A stretch of 64,000 bases of DNA from Serinus canaria (lineage: Eukaryota; Chordata; Aves; Passeriformes; Fringillidae): the NCBI RefSeq assembly GCF_022539315.1, contig NC_066315.1, positions 48,775,174-48,839,173 on the forward strand, read 5' to 3'. Under the pieces are notes generated by a model. That model had not been told where the DNA came from. It worked only from the letters and a program-made list of their open reading frames with translations, and did not search any database. Positions 35,561-48,187 of the stretch are shown here, one piece after another. The stretch's first letter is position 1, and every line of letters starts with the position of its first letter. Both the position numbers and the translations under genes were made by a program.

Positions 35561-38500
35561 ACAGGCACAGATGGGTAGCCAGCAAGGTTGGCATGATTAA
35601 TACAGTCTCTGTTATCAGACAGCACAGGGTCTGTCATCTGTTTGATTCCCTTTGGATTCCCAGCACAGATTATCAGGTATTTGTAAAGAAGGAGCAGCTT
35701 CTCTCAAAGTGAGAAAGAATATCATGCTTTTGGAGTGGCAGACAATTTTCCACTCTCCTACTAGAGTCCACCTAAGCTCAAAACCACCTCTGCAGCTGCT
35801 TCATGATGAGGTTTTTATTCAGATATCTATTCTCTCTCCAGCTATTCCCCCTCCTGTCCATTACCTCCAGCTGCTACTTTTAAATCCAGTCAGGATTATT
35901 AAAAAGGTATCAAGATCAGAAAATCAAATTTTCATGCTTAAGGTTTTACCTAATCTTTAGGGTTTACAAAGACACAAAACTAAAAAACTTCAGTGTTTTC
36001 TGACACTGATAGATCTTGTTGGATTTTGTGCTGAAATAAGTGAATATGTTCAATATATTTTAAGAAGCAGGTTAACCCAAAGAATGGCCCGAGAGGAATC
36101 AGCCTCAGCAATATACCTCATTCATGTTGTACCTTTGCTTTACTATTTATAATCTTACAGCCTCACAAATGGCAGTTGTCAAAAAGAAACCAAAACAATC
36201 ATATGCCTGTTCACAATAGGCAAGTAAAAGCAAGTACTCATCTCTGTGTGGGATTACTTCCGGTTAGATTCCACTAGAACATGCTGTAAAACCATATAAT
36301 TGCTAATTAGAAAATCAGGAAAATGACTGAGAGTGCCATTCTCCAACCCAGATAACCAGGAAATAAACACCAAAACAGAAATAAAATGACATCTCCAGAA
36401 ACTGAATACAGCCCAACAACACAAATAAAGGAAAGCACAGGGACCTTTCTAGCACACCCTTAAGGCTCTCGGCTGAGATCCAAAATTGCCCTTCAGGAAT
36501 GACAGAGGCAGGAATCAGAGGGACTTTGGCATATTTGACCCAGTTTGGTGACCCGCTCACTTGACCCTTTGCTGCTGCTGCTTTTGTAGCGCAATCCACT
36601 CAGCACATCGATGGGTGAATAAAATAACATTGGCCCACATTCCCGCAGACTGCAGGGAAATTAAAGAACTAATTTTAAATCACCATGTTTACAAACAGTG
36701 GCCCAGTTTACAGAGTTCTTCAGGGAGCTGAACTTTTAACGACAGTTTTAAATACAGTGAAATAGGTTTCAGAAGGGAAAGCAATAGCTGTCCAGAGACT
36801 GTACGGTGTGGGTGGGAGCAAATGGCATTCCCATAAAGAATGGAGCAGCTGCTTCCAGTTCAGCATAGTTATGCAGTATTTAGCATATTTCACCCCTGAG
36901 GATGATTATCTTTCTGTCATGAGCATAAAACACAGATAACTCATGAGCCAGCTGAATCTCTTTCTCATAAGTGGTAGGGAGGTAATGCACTGATAACTCT
37001 TTGGAGGTCAAATATATTTATTCAATTGGAACACGCTTTTATTATTATGGCATTTGAAAAGGACAGATATTGTCTGAAATCCTGATTTTTCATTTCTCTG
37101 TCTGTTTGGGTTAGGCTTTTTATTATATCTGCATTATGCTTGCCACAGCAGAATATAAGGGTAATCCAAAAAAGGCAGTGAAAAGGCATTGGATAAGCAT
37201 ACACATTTCTTCATTAGGCTTTAAGGTGAAAGTACATGCAGCTGTTTAATTTCTTTGCCCAAAAAGGAGATCAGTAATTAGGAGCTCTGTGGTTTGGTTC
37301 TGTGGTAAAATAACAACAAAGAAATTCTGAGGAGGAAGCCATGAAATGTGCAGTTTCTCTAAATCCCTCAAAATTCTCATTCTCTTCCTCCCCCCATTTC
37401 ATAGCAATGTAGATTTCTAAAAGGAGCAACTGAGACAGTTTATCATGAGACCATTCCACATTGAGCAACAATAACAGCTCAGCAGGAGCAATTCTAGGGC
37501 AAATAATTGCTCCAGGAGATACTTGATTTCGGAGATAGTGATTATTTACAAAATTCTCAGAAGTCCTGGCCCCAAGTGATTTTTTTTTTTTCTTGTGAGA
37601 TATGTGCAGCTCCGAGACAACCCTTCATTTGTTAAGCTAAAGCAACTTCTTTCAACAGAGGATTGGCAAGGTGCATCATCATGGAATTAGTATCAGGGAT
37701 GTACCAGGGATGCCGGAGCCTTCATTTCAGACTCTTTGGCATAATTACATGGCTATTTAAAAGAAATTGCAAGAGAAGCATCTATGCACAGCAACACTGC
37801 AGATAAGAAAGACAGCTACAAGCACCAGTGGGACATTTTCCTGTTTACAGGAGCCTGTTTCAGTTTGGCTCCTACTTTGAAGGGACTGTTCCCTTTCTAT
37901 TTTAGGACAGACCAGGGGATGTTCTGAACTAGACAATTGAGTTGGATGGTAAAGGTTAAAAAGGAATATAGCAGTAACCCTCCTGTGCAGAGAGGTCGTT
38001 TTGTGTCATCATAAGAAAGATCTGTCCATTAATTATTCACCATTCTTGGTTGTCAGCTTAATCTAAAAATGCATTTTGAAAGAATAAAATAGAAATACAG
38101 AGGTCCTTTACTCATTGTATCTTCCATAACCTTCATAAGCTAAGTCAATTTGGCCCTTAATATAACCAACATGTTGAAAAAAAATTTAAAAAATCTCCAG
38201 AAGAATTTTTCACAGAAATTACCTGAAACTGCATTTGGGTAGAGGGAAAAGAGTATAGAGAGAGAACTCCACCTTCAGTTTTTTCCTTATGCTTCATAAA
38301 TGGCTTTATATAGAGCAAAACACTAAAATTTTTAAAAGTAGATTGCTTGTATGTTGAGCTGAAAAAATCTGCTTAAAATTCTGATAGAGACTGATTATTC
38401 TAACTGCTGAACAGCTTTTCCATCTATGAGGCTCAGAAATATTCATCTGTACAATGCACCACTGTCACTCAATCAAAGAAATTTTATAATCCACTTTTGA

Positions 38501-41500
38501 AAGCAATCATTTCCTAAATTCTGTGAAAAGATCAGTCTTTTTCCACTCAGATGTTATAAATTATCCCTATTATGGCTTTTTTTATTTTTTTACTGTTAAA
38601 ACACAGCTAACTTTATTATTGGGAAAGCAGGTTGAATGGTATCAGAGAAGACAAGTGAAACAAAAGGCATCTGAGAAATGTTCTGAATGCTTTGCTGTAG
38701 CTGAGGGGGAAAAGCACCTTCTCACCACCTACAGGAACGTAAAGCCTGAGAGGGGGCTCTCCAAAAAACCGGGATAATTTGCTCTTTGTCACTCTGCTTT
38801 CATGATCAAATACAGATGCTTCAATAGCTCACATTTCTATTAATTTTTTTGCAAATTGCATTAATAAGCACATAGTAGAAACTTCTCAGGAAATAAAAAA
38901 AAAAAGAAGAAGAAACAAATCACTTGTTTCATCAGTGCCTTTTCTGAGTTCTAGCCTTTGCTGCTTCTGTAAAAGTTTTTATCTAAGTCACTAAAACTTT
39001 TCACTTTTTTGTGATGCATCTTCTAGTACAGTGATGGCTGATAATAGACCAGGGTCTGCATCTGTGAAATGGGGTTAGTAATCTTTCCTTTTTCTGCTTT
39101 TAGGCTGGTATTTGATGACAAAGAACTCAAGGAAAAGGGTGTTTCTTACTATTTACGTACATGGTAGTTAGACATTTGTCTCATCTTAATGCTCTATTCC
39201 CCTCTGTCATTTCAGAGAGCTCTGATACCCAAAGCTCTGTGACTTTTTTTTTTTCCAGAGAGAATTTGTCAAGGCTCTTCATGACAAGACATTAATATTT
39301 ATTTTTCTATGAAGCTGACAAAAATAGAAAGAACAAAATCAAACCCTCAATCCCCTCACCAAACTCTGCATTCAAAATCAGTTGAAAGAAAATCTACAGA
39401 AATTTGCTTTCAGTTATTTTAGGCAATGTATCTTCTTGCTTCAGTAACTGGACCCCACCAGTGTTACATCAGGAGGTGAGTAGGGCTGCTTTATAACACT
39501 TATTCAGGCTAGGCACATTATACTTGCAAGACTCTTCAAGGCAGGAGCCAAAGCAAAAGAGGGTGGATAAGAGGGATAATAGGTTGGCACTCCAATAGGG
39601 CAAGAAGCAGCACTGAAAAGGGGAAATGTGCAACAGCTAAAGTTTCTACCTCTCTCAGGTGACAAGAAAATTGTCTAACATCTAATGTAGCAGAGACATT
39701 TAAAGAGATCTATCCTGTTCATGGTACCTCTCTTGGAAAACACAACATTTACCCACAGTTTAAAATCTGATGCAGACTGATTCAGTTAAGCATCTGAAGC
39801 AGATGCTTAAGATAAGCTTAACTAGACAGAAACTTTCAATTAAAAAAAAAAAGGAAAAATATTTTTGTAATTTTTTATTTCTATTTTCTCCAGGAAATAT
39901 TTTCTTTGACAAATATTTTGATTTATGAATCAAATATTTAAATATCAAAGCATATTGACATGAGGCAGCAAGAGTCTCAAGGTTCTCTCCTTATCTATAG
40001 TCCAGACTCACCGGTCAGATCTCTTTGCTCCAGCCAAGATAATGAGGTGTTCCACAAAAAGTCTCCAACCACAAGCACAGATAAGAGAGATGTAATCTAG
40101 CAATGGAACCTTATCCTGAGATGGGAAACAGCATTTGCAGGAGGCAGGATGATAACTCACCACACAAGTTTCCAGGCTGAATTCAGTGTTGAATGTTAAT
40201 GTGTTAAATGAAACATTTCTAAACATTCTGTGCAATGTTTATTTCAGTACTGAGTTTCTTAAAATCTTATTAAGAATGTTAACAAACTCTAAAAAATAAA
40301 AAACCACCAATGAAACTCGCCCACAGATCAAAAATTCTAATATATACCCGCCTTTTCACTTAATAAAATTTCTTGCCTCTCAGCTTCTGAAGATTTGAAC
40401 ATATACTTTGAGGCTGGCTTAAGTCAGAAGATAGTCCTCTTACTTGTCTGCAGATTGTGTATTATTCCAGTCCCTCTGAGATGGAAACCATTGTCAGATT
40501 ATATTTTTTTTCAATCACTTACAGTAGTATAGCTTTCCTGCTGCACTGGCTGAATCACGACAGCAGACACCAGAGAAAATTTTGCACTTAACCTCTGAAT
40601 TTTTGTACTTCTGATATTTATTGCCATCTTAACTCAAACTATTTTGAACCTTCTCGACACAAAAAGTTCATAAAGGATTTAGGATAGACTTTTACAACTC
40701 CTAAAGTTTCCTTCAATATTTAGAATTTATTCTGTTAAAAAAACTGTAAGTGAACTACTTTTTCTCCATCAATTCCTGCTGTTACCAGGGCAAAAGTAGT
40801 GTGAGTAAATAAAGTGAGCCATTTGAAAAATTTAAAATATTTTTCTCATTTTACCTGAAAAATTTACTTTTAATAAAATAATGCTGATGAATCACAGAAA
40901 GGTGGGACTATACCATGGTAGGGTCAAACAATACCTGTGCAATTCCCCTAAACAATTTTCTAGCATTTTCAGAGCACTTCAGTGCTGAATATTTTAGAAA
41001 CTCTGAAGAACCAAATCACCACACCATCCCCTACATATTTAAAGTGTCCTTCCCATTCAGCAGTACTTACACATCAAATTAGATTTGCATCAAACTACCC
41101 ATTTCACTACCACCTTCTGCATCCAGCCCTGTTTGGGACAGCTGGGTTTTTGTTTGTGATCTTGTGCAATGGAAAGGATTGTGAGAACATGAGGACTCTA
41201 TTGTGTTTGGTGGATCCAGACTAAAGAACACTCAGCAACTGCCAGACCAGTAAAATCTTTGACTTTGACTCAGGGTTAATTTCCTGAACCGTAATCTGCC
41301 TTGCTTTCCACCTTCAAAGCTGCTACCAACAAGAAAGCTTCAGCCGTATGGGTTGAAGGAAAGGGAATGAAAGCTAAGTTAACTTCCAATGAAAGGGAGG
41401 TTAAATGAGGTAGTACCTCAGCTGAAAAAATTAAAAAAAAAAACTGATTCTCATGTAATTCTGGACAAACTGATATTCCTCAACAGTAGTATACCCTCTC

Positions 41501-43517
41501 CCTTCTTCTCTCACATAAAGACTATGGGTTGTCTATACAGAGACCATACTGAACATGAATATAAAGTGATATTAGATCAGAATGTTTTCTCTGATTTGGA
41601 AGAGAATCAAAAGTAAATTAGGGTGGTTTTCTTCTTTTTTTTTTATTTTCCTCTAAATGAGAAAGGCATTGCATGACTTAAATGTGGTTTAACTAATCCA
41701 ATTTACATCAACTAGCCTGGATTAATTTCCCAGAGAAGACAAGAACAAAATTCAGATTTCACTGAATCAGCATTTGTATTAGCACAATAAAAGTAGTTGA
41801 TTTTAAGCATATAGACTATGATAGTAAACCCAGTGACATTCATTATGACTGTTCCCATACCTGAAGACAGACAGAAGTTTTAAGTGCTTACAATAAAGCA
41901 AAAGCACGAGGGGATTAAAAAAAGGATTTTCAAAATGGGTAGTCTAAAGGAGCATAAAATAGAATTGCCATCAGACAAATAAAATATCAATATTGCTTTG
42001 TAAAGTGCTTCTTTATGGCAAGATGGATCTGTTCCATTAACATATGAATAGGCTTTCATAACATTACACTGTTTAAATAGAAACAGTCAAACCAGTGGAA
42101 CTTATACGCCCTTTTAAAACTGATCTACATTGCTTCAATCTGCATCATCTGTCAGCTCATGTGCAGATGTTCCCTTTCACACCCAAGCTGGGTGGTCAGA
42201 GAAGTATTTGTTCCAATTAGAGGTCACCTTCTCCCAGGGAGCATGGGACATCTGACAGAAATTGAGGGGTGTCTGCTTTAACAGTGCTTAGTTTGCTTGA
42301 GGCAGATATGGCCTATACCTGAAACACTTAAATCACACAGCTAGTGCAAGTCATTTTGTCCAAAAGCAGATTAGGGCACATTTCCACAAATCTACTAGGA
42401 AAGAGATAAAAGAATCTTTGGGCAGAAACTTTTCTACAATCCCCATGGGACCCAGAAAACCCCACAGACAGGGCTACACAAATGTATGGAATGAAAACCA
42501 GAATGAGGCTCCTGAGACAGTGGATCATAAAGGGCAAGAAGTAGCAAGTCAAGAAAAATGCTGACATTATTTTGATGTGTCTCATCCTGGCTGTGCTCAG
42601 AAAGATCACAGCTCCCTCCCACTACTGGACTGCCTTATCACTGACCTGTGTTAGAGAACAGAAAATTTTGCCAGACCTACCAGTCTATGGCATAATAGCC
42701 TTTTCCAGTCCAGGGCATCCTGACTGAATCAAATTACACCAACAGAACTCAGCAGTAACTGAAGGTTAATCAGTAGAGTCTGGAGGGAATAATGTCTTCA
42801 CTTGGCCAGCGCCAGTGAAACAGGATGCCAGACCACAGCCTAGCCAAGCAAGGGTAAGCCAGAAATTGACTTAAAAATCAGACAAAGCGTTGCACAAGTG
42901 TTTCTGGTTTCTCCAAGAAACAAGTACAGAAACTACCTGATTTTGAACAGTCAAAGCATGTAACATAAAGCCTATTTACAAAGAGATAGTGCAGAAAGAT
43001 GTATGTTATAGTGAACCTAGACAGACAGACCTGCTTCTTCCAACTGCTTCTCTCCTTTTGCCCTTTTTGTCCCCCACAGTGTAGGCAAGAGCTTCTGCTA
43101 GCTGTTTCTCTGGTGGCCAAAAAACACCTGCCTTTTTGTCCCCTCATCATTTCACTTGGCCTGACTCTGAGGCAAATAGCACCATTACTAGCTAAAGTCA
43201 GTTATTTCTGGGTTTTTCCTCCTGGGATTTTCCACATAACAGCAACTTCAGAATAAGATAAGCAGTGAGAAGGGCAGCACTTTAAGCAAAGAGAAGCACC
43301 CTTTCCAGCTTGTAATACTTGACGGGTTTCTGCTAGTACAAAGGATTTGTCTTTTCCATATCAGTCCCCTTCAACCACAAGGCAAATATGAACCATTGAC
43401 AAAATGAGAGAAAGATCAAGTTGAAGATGCTAAAGAGTCTGTGGAGGGAGGAAAGACAAACTCCTGAGAGCTGAGAACAGCATTTCCAATATGATTAATA
43501 CATGCATGGTCTTGATT
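35561..43517. other. AT-rich unique DNA, no gene recognised
   Basis: About 8 kb with no gene or repeat that I can name. Frames such as 35652-35960 plus, 36315-36599 minus, 38523-38777 plus, 42328-42622 minus and 42878-43256 (both strands) lack domains. The interval 36600-37800 has a run of sequence with few decayed-repeat features and several TAAT, octamer-like and AT-hook-type motifs. It could be conserved non-coding DNA, but only an alignment could show this. Confidence 0.5.
39786..39810. repeat. 11-bp perfect inverted repeat (3-nt loop)
   Basis: 'ttaagcatctg' (39786-39796), spacer 'aag', then the exact reverse complement 'cagatgcttaa' (39800-39810). The short tight loop makes it cruciform-prone. 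A second nearby 'aagctta' palindrome follows at about 39815. Confidence 0.85.
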
Positions 43518-43573
43518 GCAAGCACTAATGGCATGCAATGAAATTGAGCTGTCTAGGGAAATCAAGCAGGGCA
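43518..43573 (+). repeat. 56-bp perfect direct repeat, copy 1
   Basis: The 56 bases from 43518 to 43573 ('gcaagcactaatggcatgca' ... 'gaaatcaagcagggca') recur without a mismatch at 45193-45248 in the same orientation, 1675 bp away. The flanks of the two copies differ on both sides apart from short chance matches. It does not resemble CR1, an LTR or a microsatellite. Perfect identity over 56 bases in decayed non-coding DNA implies a recent duplication, a gene-conversion event, purifying selection or an assembly artefact. Confidence 0.97.
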
Positions 43574-45192
43574 CAATTTGCAACACCACAGCCTTCCTCT
43601 AGAGTTTAATTTTCGTGTTTACCACTAACAAAATCCCTTCTCGGGTCTCAGCACTTTCCTTTTTCTCACAGTTAGTCCTGCAGCTTAGGTGAGACAAATC
43701 CAGGAACCTGCTTACTGAATATGGGTGTAGCTCCACAGAAACCACAGTTACTTCAGCTTTCACAAACATTTTATGATAGAAGAGAAGTTAGAAGCATGTT
43801 TTAGTGTCTTGCTAAGCCATGGAAATATGGGCTGTAGTTTTGTCCTTCCTGACCTCTGCAGCTCAGAGGGAAAAGGAAAATTTCAGAAAAGCATTGTGGT
43901 TTATGCAGCATACCTTTGTGACTCAAACTTTAGTAAACCAACAAAATTACACTTTTGAATAAAAATGATGAAAAATTTCAGGAGCCTTAGCGATTGATTG
44001 CTTGGATGCAGAAGCTTTAAATTTTCCACATTTATTCATGAGATGGAGGTAGTCATTCCAAAAGATACAAAGCTCCCTCCCCTCAAATAAACAAAAATTA
44101 AAGGTTTGGTTTTTTTTTGCTATCAAATGGCAAAACCACCTAGCAGAACACTCACTTAAACCTCTTAAGGTATCACCATTGACACACAGTCCCAATTTAT
44201 TTCCTTTGTGAGCTAGTTTATGTTTAATAAAATTTGACACTCCTAAATGCTCTGTTGAAACACTATCAAGGTACAAAGCTAATAAAGATAATTACCCTTA
44301 TGGAGTGGAAAGCACTTCTGAATGGACTCATTGAACCAGACTATATCTGTTGCAGAAGACTTTTTTCAAACACAAACAAAACTGTTACAGAATGCAGGCT
44401 ATTAGGAAAAAATACAGTATAATGCCTTGTAATTTACATCTTCTGCATCACAATTTAGTCCAGGAGTTGAAAATGCAGTATTGAGTATGATTCAAATTGT
44501 TACAAAAGTTTAACAGGCCATGTATATCTACATAAGAAAAGAAAGGAGAGAAAAAAGAGCGTATCAACTTACTTTCTAAATAAATCTAAGAAAGAGAAAA
44601 GTGCATATCAGTGTCTTGCACATTGCCCTGGCATATCAGAGAAAACTGCCATGGGCTGATTTGCAAGCTATTAAAAATGACCCCTGTTAGTCACGTAATG
44701 CAAAGAGATGCCATCACCTGCCCACCAATTCCTGTCAGGGTTGAACTCATTCATTCTTCCTACCTCCCTGACAGGTTGTGTTTTTCTTCTAATTGCAAGC
44801 ACTAAACATGACAGATGTCCTCACCCTCCTAGCTCTGTCACTCATCCTCTGCCTGAACTGAAGTTTGCCACATGGGAGGAGCAAGCCCAACCTCATGACT
44901 GGAACTTTTAACATATGTGGTAGTCCAAAGATCTGCAGCTGGAATGAGCTGCTTTAAACTCACAAAGTTAATGGAACTAAAACATTTTCAATGCAAGCTG
45001 ATAACTGACCCATCTTCTCTGTAATTATTCAAAGCAGTCAGATTTGTAAAGAGCAGTAAACTATTTTGCTGTACCAGCTGTTGGATAAATTAGACAAAAA
45101 ACCTAAGCACCCAAAAAGTTGTTTATATTTGTTTGTATTGTATGTTTGTTTATACAGCTTGTGATTTTGAACTACACTGGTCTATGTTGATA
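43574..45192. other. Unique DNA between the two 56-bp repeats
   Basis: No gene recognised. Frames at 43773-43958, 43947-44276 and 44611-44911 lack domains. Recombination between the flanking 56-bp repeats would delete or circularise this interval (about 1.6 kb). Confidence 0.55.
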
Positions 45193-45248
45193 GCAAGCAC
45201 TAATGGCATGCAATGAAATTGAGCTGTCTAGGGAAATCAAGCAGGGCA
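45193..45248 (+). repeat. 56-bp perfect direct repeat, copy 2
   Basis: Identical to 43518-43573. It lies about 80 bp to the left of the end of the old antisense CR1 relic that starts near 45330. The neighbouring sequence ('aaattgactccgctagtc') is unlike that after copy 1 ('caatttgcaacaccac'), so the duplicated block ends close to the last shared base. Confidence 0.97.
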
Positions 45249-45329
45249 AAATTGACTCCGCTAGTCCTTGTGGATGAGGTTTACACCACTTCTATTAGGG
45301 CACCTAACTTGTACCTGTACTGAGCAGAA

Positions 45330-46580
45330 TCTCTTTCCCCAGAGTTGCTGGCTGCACCCTTCCCAGTGCAGCCTGTTATGTGCCATATCCCTTGTTGACT
45401 GCAAGGGATGCACTGCTGGCTCTTGTTCAACTTTCCCACCAGAAACACATTTTCCTTCAAACCTTCTTGCTGTTGCAGCTGGCTCATGGCCTCTGCTGTA
45501 GCATGGGATTATTTTGTCTCAGGTCTGGATTTTGTTGCTTTGAAATTCACGGGGCCTCTATCCTCTCATTTCTCCAACCTGTCCATTTCCCCCTGAAGAG
45601 CAACTCTCTCTGCCAAAATACTGACTGCTCTCACCAAACTAGTATTCTCCCCAAACCTGATGGAAGTCCGCCCTCTCCCATCATCCAGCTAAATTAATAA
45701 AAACACCAATAACATTGGACCCGATACTGATCTTTGAGGGACAGCACTGGCAATGAACTGGCAGCTGGGGCTTTCTGTTGCTGCTGATAGTTCAGCCAAT
45801 TTTCCAGCCACCTCATTATCTGTTTGTCTACTCTACATATCATCAGTTTGGCTGTTTGGAGATTAGCAGACCATATTAAAAGACCTTCTAAAATCAAGGT
45901 ACGCACAGCATCCATGGATCTCATCTTATCTGCAGAGCATTCCTTCATCACAGAAGGCTGTCAGTTTGCTCCTGATAATTTGTACTTATAAATCCATTCT
46001 TCCCAACCTTAGTCAGATTTCTCCCTTTCATACAGCTGGAATTGGCTTCCAATAAGGATTTGCTCCACGATCACCACAGGACTAAGGTGAAGCTGAATTG
46101 CCTTTAGTTTCTTGCCTCTTGCCCTTCTTGAAGATGAGTGTGATGCCTTTTTTTTTTTTTTTATTGGAACCTTCTTAGTTACCATCATCTTTTAAGTGTG
46201 TTAGAGAGTGGTCTTAAAATTATATTGGTGAACTCTCGAAATGCATTTTATCTAGTCCCACAGACTTGCTTACAGTCAATTAGCTGAAGCACTGCTTACT
46301 TTACCTTCTTGTAGTGTGGCTAAGGCTTCACTTCAACCCTGTTAATAAAACCAGGAACTTGATGGCTAGTGGCAGAACATGCAAATGAAAAAAAAATCAA
46401 GTCAAGGACTGAAAATCATTTCCCTGTCTCTTGTCATTATGTGCCCTGGTCCATGGAGTAGCAGGTTCACGCTTTCCTCAGTTTTTATTTTGGTACAGAA
46501 GTACTGGGGAATTTTTTGTCAGCCTTCACAATACTTGCTAGTTTAATCTCCAGCAAATCTTTTTCCATCAGAGTACACTG
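45330..46580 (-). mobile_element. Long ancient CR1 relic, antisense ORF2
   Basis: This is the longest CR1 piece in the window, covering much of the reverse transcriptase in antisense. On the plus strand the order is 'gatgcactgctggctcttgt' (45406), 'tctccaacctgtccatttcc' (45571), 'gacccgatactgatctttga' with 'gggacagcactggc' (45719-45751), 'cagccaattttccagcc' (45792), 'ggatttgctccacgatcacc' (46057), 'gatgagtgtgatgcc' (46132), 'ctagtcccacagacttgc' (46253) and 'gtacagaagtactggggaat' with 'gctagtttaatctccagc' (46492-46555). This is the C- to N-terminal order of ORF2 on the minus strand. The minus frame 45694-45951 keeps a scrap of RT ('MRWLENWLN') but is otherwise frameshifted. A T-run at 46147-46163 interrupts it. 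It is clearly an old insertion with no function of its own. Confidence 0.75.
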
Positions 46581-47960
46581 GGGTGGGTTTTTATTTTGAG
46601 ATTAAAGGACACATGAGCATGCATGTACGTTTGAATCAATGTTTAAGTTCTTTTAAAGGAAGGAAAGTTCAAGAAAGGAAAGGTTTTCTTTATTTTTCAT
46701 ACATAGTTAAGGAAAGCTCTTCCACCTGCCCACCCCTATTAGATCGCCTTGGGTTTCTCTGTGCTTGTTCAGCTTCATTTTTGACCAGCTCAGTAGAAAG
46801 GTGAAAATGGAAAGAAAAACTCCCTCAAGAAATGTAAAAAGGGCAGCTGCTTCCAAACATACATCACCATTGTGTACAACAGGGAACCAAACAACTACCA
46901 CTTATTTCTTCATTTAAATGATATGTTCATTCATCTTACTATTGATTTTTTTCTTTTACAGTAGGAAAAATCTGAAGAAATAAGATGATAATACCATGTG
47001 CTCCTGCACACATACTCTTCACATCAATGCTTGACATCCTGCATTATCCAAAGCTATTTAAGTAGAAGCCTGCAACAGTAGTCAGTCTTGCATAAAGAGT
47101 TAGAAATGCTCTACTCTTTTTAAAATCAATTTACTACTGTGCTCACCATGGTCTCTGGAGAGACACATTAGGCCAGTCTCAGAAAAGGTTATTGAACCAT
47201 TGTTTCTTCAACAATGGTTTTCAATTACAAAAAAAGGGCTCCATTTTGCAAGTCCTTGTTTGTGGTCTATACACACATGCACTACTGCACAAGGAGGATG
47301 AAGGGAAAGGATTACCAAATAATGCATGAGGTCCTGCTGACTTCACAGGGGTCAAGCCCTTGACTTAACTTTCAGGTTTCCAGGCTATGACCTTCAGCAA
47401 GCAGAAGGAAAAGACCTAGAATTGGATCTTTATGACCAAAATAAAGCAACCAACGAGTCAAATTGTAATGCCGTCTTAAGAGTGTTTAGGAAAGAACACT
47501 TCACACTGTACAATGGATTTGCTTAGAAGAGTTGACTCACTGGTTTTTTTGAAAATGAAGAGTAACCACGTGGTTTGTATAGCTGGGGGTAAAAAGACTC
47601 ATTCGACAGCCGAAGCATAGTCTCATGTTCATTATTATTGTATCATATTCTTCTGGTGCCTAGAAGGGGTTTGGCCCTTCACAGAAAAGTGAAAACAATT
47701 TTGAAAGATGCAGAGGGTCTAAATTAAACTTCCACAGTGGATAGGAGCACAAAAACTCCTATTGCAAATACTGTTATTTAGGCAGGTTTGTGTGCTTCAG
47801 AAAGCTATAAAGAGAATGAGCACTGTCCTGATCTGTTTGCCAGGGATGTCTGTACAAGAAATAGGCAGGGAACTGTCTGTGGAAAAAAGACCCGGGGGAC
47901 AAGGAGCAATTCATGACAGATAATATATAGTAGCAGCATAGGAGCGTTCTTGCCCACTGT
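46581..47960. other. AT-rich unique DNA, no gene seen
   Basis: No gene or transposon recognised. The opposed frames near 46583-46901 have no domain. A small hairpin at 47195 is listed separately. Confidence 0.55.
47195..47219. repeat. 10-bp perfect inverted repeat (5-nt loop)
   Basis: 'aaccattgtt' (47195-47204), loop 'tcttc', then 'aacaatggtt' (47210-47219). With a two-base bulge the stem extends into 'attg'/'caat' in the flanks. Confidence 0.8.
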
Positions 47961-48026
47961 AGTGGGGGGTTGAAATTTCATGACCTTCAAGGTCACTTTC
48001 AACCCAAACCATTCTATGACTCTATA
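47961..48026 (+). mobile_element. CR1 3' tail, sense, very short
   Basis: 'agtggggggttgaa' is followed by 'gaccttcaaggtcactttca' and ends 'acccaaaccattctatgact' then 'ctatag', the terminal part of a CR1 3' UTR with its end repeat. Only about 65 bp are present, so it is a severely truncated insertion. It contains an everted nuclear-receptor-like site TGACCTtcaAGGTCA at 47981-47995. Confidence 0.88.
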
Positions 48027-48187
48027 GTAAGTCTTTTGAGGAAGCATTCACACGTAGGGAATGTTAATGAAACTTCCCCGTCTGACCATTTAGGAGGTAC
48101 TCTGAAACTCACACTCCCACTACTGGATACTTTCCATGCAAAGTCTGAAGCTTCTTTGCAGTGGGTGGCTCCAATGAGCTGATAGGG

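Noticed and set aside
40886..40960. Possible CR1 3' end ('gaatcacagaaaggtggga')
   Set aside because: The match ends after about 20 bases with no ORF2-like continuation, so it is not supported.
48160..48187. Retroviral primer-binding site next to the probable LTR
   Set aside because: The minus-strand text after the LTR end has a TGGAG start but does not match a tRNA 3' end that I can name, and it is separated from the LTR end by more than usual.
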